Below, piece after piece: positions 62,234 to 64,000 of a DNA stretch of 64,000 nt. Source of the stretch: Symsagittifera roscoffensis (lineage: Eukaryota > Xenacoelomorpha > Acoela > Convolutidae); NCBI RefSeq assembly GCF_963678635.1, contig NC_087064.1, forward strand, positions 44,997,346-45,061,345, given 5' to 3'. The notes under the pieces were generated by a model that saw nothing but the letters and a program-made list of their open reading frames with translations, ran no database searches and had not been told where the DNA came from. Position 1 is the stretch's first letter, and every line of letters starts with the position of its first letter. The position numbers were made by a program, and so were the translations under genes.

Positions 62234-63114
62234 GAGTCCCGTTCGAAGTGGCGAAATCGTGGCCTTGTTCTACGGGAGTAGATTCACTCGTCAACCTCCT
62301 ATCACCATCTGCTTCCGTTCCTACTTACTGCTCACCCACGCGAGTCGCTCGCTACCGTATCCATTGTCTGACAACTGATATAAATAACACAACACGATAA
62401 TGTCCAATAGTTTTAACTAACAAGTGACCCCCATTCTTACTATGTTATCACAGTACAGCTTGTATACAATTTAAGCACCACAATTGATTGTTGACTATTG
62501 GATAAAAAGCTAGCACAGACTGATGCTGTCAATATATTTAGGAGATAGTGTAGTCAGTACCCAACCGAGAACAATTATTAAGGATATAAGACTTAAATTT
62601 AAATATAATAAAAACAAAGTATGTGTATTGCAATTGCTCTGTGGCAATTTAGTAGTCAAATTAGTTTCTAAACAAAAGCTTTCCCTGTTTAGTGTCGCAC
62701 TAAACAGCCATACTGAAGGCAGTTTTTCTCTCAATTGGGCGATTATTGCACCCACCGAGCTCTGTGTTACCTATCTATCTTCGGAATGCTCGAGCTAGAC
62801 CTACTTAAACTCTCAAGGCGACAACTCTTCAAAACAAACAATCTGGATTTCAATCCAAATAAATCAGTGTCGAGATCTCTTGTCGGTGATACCTAGAGTC
62901 GCGAATCTCCGGGTTTAGACCTGTTTTGGTTTTGCTATGGTATTTTCAGTTTTTATTTAAAGGCAAGTTACCAGTGCACTCACTGGTTTCCGGTCTTTCT
63001 AGGTCTGCCCATTTCCTAATAGCTCAATAATATTTACTATGTATATTGTTTCCGTTTAGGTGCGTGTTAGGATCCCTACTATTGCGTTTGTAGAAAAAAC
63101 ATCTATTTCTCCAA
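62234..63114 (-). other. element B leader, unique part
   Basis: No supported gene. Lies between Gag and the motif array; presumably untranslated leader. Confidence 0.45.
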
Positions 63115-63420
63115 CTCCTCCGGATCGGCGTTCAGAGACCCCTCCGGATAGGCAAAAACAGGACCCCTCCGAATTGGGACCCCTCCGGATAGGCAAAAAC
63201 AGGACCCCTCCGAATTGGGACCCCTTCGGATTGGCAAAAACAGGACCCCACGGAATTGGGACTCATCCGTTTTGGTAAATTATGACCTGTCCGGAGTAGC
63301 AAAAACAGGAACCCTCCGAATTGTGACCCTTCCGGATTGGCAAAAACAGGACCCCTCCAAACTGGACATCTCCGGATTGGCAAAATATGAAACTTTCGGA
63401 TTGTTAAAAAATGATATCCC
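63115..63420. repeat. GACCCCTCCGGATTGG / GCAAAAACAG motif array
   Basis: A unit of about 25 bp (GACCCCTCCGGATTGGCAAAAACAG) and half-units lacking the A-rich part recur for about 300 bp, roughly 14 copies of the core. The same core is scattered through 1-1600. Confidence 0.8.
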
Positions 63421-64000
63421 AGACCCTTCCGGTTACGGTCTCAGAGCCTATTACGCAAAATCAACTAACTTGGAAGGGTTTGTTCTGGCTTCAGGCCCAT
63501 CCAAATTGAAGCTAAGCTGCATATTTAAGAGTTTTCTTTAACTGTGAGACTCGACTGTCTTTTTCTAGGTTCCTAAACACTTTCCTATTGTCGAGAACAA
63601 CGTAAATGTGCTTTATTAGACCTGCTATCTTTTGGTAGGGGTATAAAGGCTTTCCCAAAAATTTTTTACAAAATGTGAAGGGTCTACCTCCAAGAAACGG
63701 TAGTCTTGCTAAAAATTATCTAAAAAAACTAATATGCCTACTTTCTTCAAAAAACAATTAGCTTTTGCTTAAACCTACTTAATTTTTGTTCTAATGGTAC
63801 CAAGATGAACTGGGTCGGTCCAGTTGTTCCAAAGTTATAAAGCAAAACGTCTTTTATGATAACTCAAAAAAACTTCAAACTTATATATTCCGCACAACTT
63901 TTTCCGCAATTCTTGTCTATTGACCTAAGAAATGTTGATCCGAGCTCAAAAGTCTTAGACTTTTCTAGTTCAATGCAAACAATCCAATCTAAAACATTTC
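63421..64000 (-). repeat. family-B leader, copy of the window start
   Basis: 63600-64000 matches 400-800 in the same orientation (shared GGTAGGGGTATAA, GGTACCAAGAT, GATCCGAGCTCA and CTAGTTCAATGCAAA blocks). No gene. Confidence 0.75.

Larger units (their letters stand above)
52044..64000 (-). mobile_element. Element B: decayed minus-strand relative of element A
   Basis: Running from right to left it carries a repeat-rich leader, Gag, RT, RNase H, connector, integrase, macro-like domain, coiled coil and SGNH hydrolase in the same order as element A. Protease is missing: the sequence jumps from the post-knuckle Gag segment (about 59430) to pre-RT (about 59400). Nothing corresponding to most of ORF4 remains; the element ends against PLE debris near 52050. 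No LTR is visible in the window. By its leader it belongs to family B, and its 5' LTR should lie beyond 64000. Confidence 0.8.

Overview
This window is non-coding, repeat-rich DNA from a eukaryote, most likely an invertebrate animal. No host gene, rRNA, tRNA or CRISPR array is recognisable. Almost everything readable is a transposable element: Ty3/gypsy-type LTR retroelements, Penelope-like elements (PLEs) with GIY-YIG endonucleases, a MULE DNA transposon with a FLYWCH zinc finger, and non-LTR-type reverse transcriptase debris. This mix fits lower metazoans. A nematode or rotifer-like animal is my guess, but nothing in the sequence proves the taxon.

Layout. Positions 1-3376 hold the 5' leader and LTR of a minus-strand element ('family B') whose coding part lies left of the window. 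Positions 3690-28454 hold one very large LTR element on the plus strand ('element A'), bounded by LTRs about 2% diverged by eye. Its left LTR is split by a 2.1-kb MULE (3931-6061), and its right LTR shows the unoccupied site. Positions 28487-36498 are PLE copies, two of them substantial and on the minus strand. A solo family-B LTR lies at 37164-38122. Positions 38420-46990 are mostly AT-rich with degraded reverse transcriptase and PLE pieces. Positions 46990-52070 are a degenerate duplicated PLE array. Positions 52044-64000 are 'element B', a decayed minus-strand relative of element A, whose leader runs off the right edge and matches the DNA at position 1.

Element A is the most interesting object. 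After a repeat-filled leader it carries one long reading frame (9060-17856, with several breaks) encoding Gag, protease, reverse transcriptase, RNase H, a long acidic connector, integrase and, at the C-terminal end, a domain I read as macro-like (ADP-ribose-binding fold, TARG1/OARD1 type). A second block (18305-27120) encodes a coiled-coil protein, an SGNH/GDSL hydrolase overlapping its end, and about 7 kb of further reading frame with no recognised family. Element B repeats the gene order as far as the SGNH gene, so the order is a property of the lineage and not a chance insertion. In B the SGNH gene is the only gene still fully open.

The functional suggestions (macro domain against host ADP-ribosylation, SGNH hydrolase in membrane or lipid interaction, leader repeats as insulator-like binding arrays) are inference. 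The element boundaries, nested insertion, repeat units, catalytic motifs and reading-frame breaks are read directly from the sequence.
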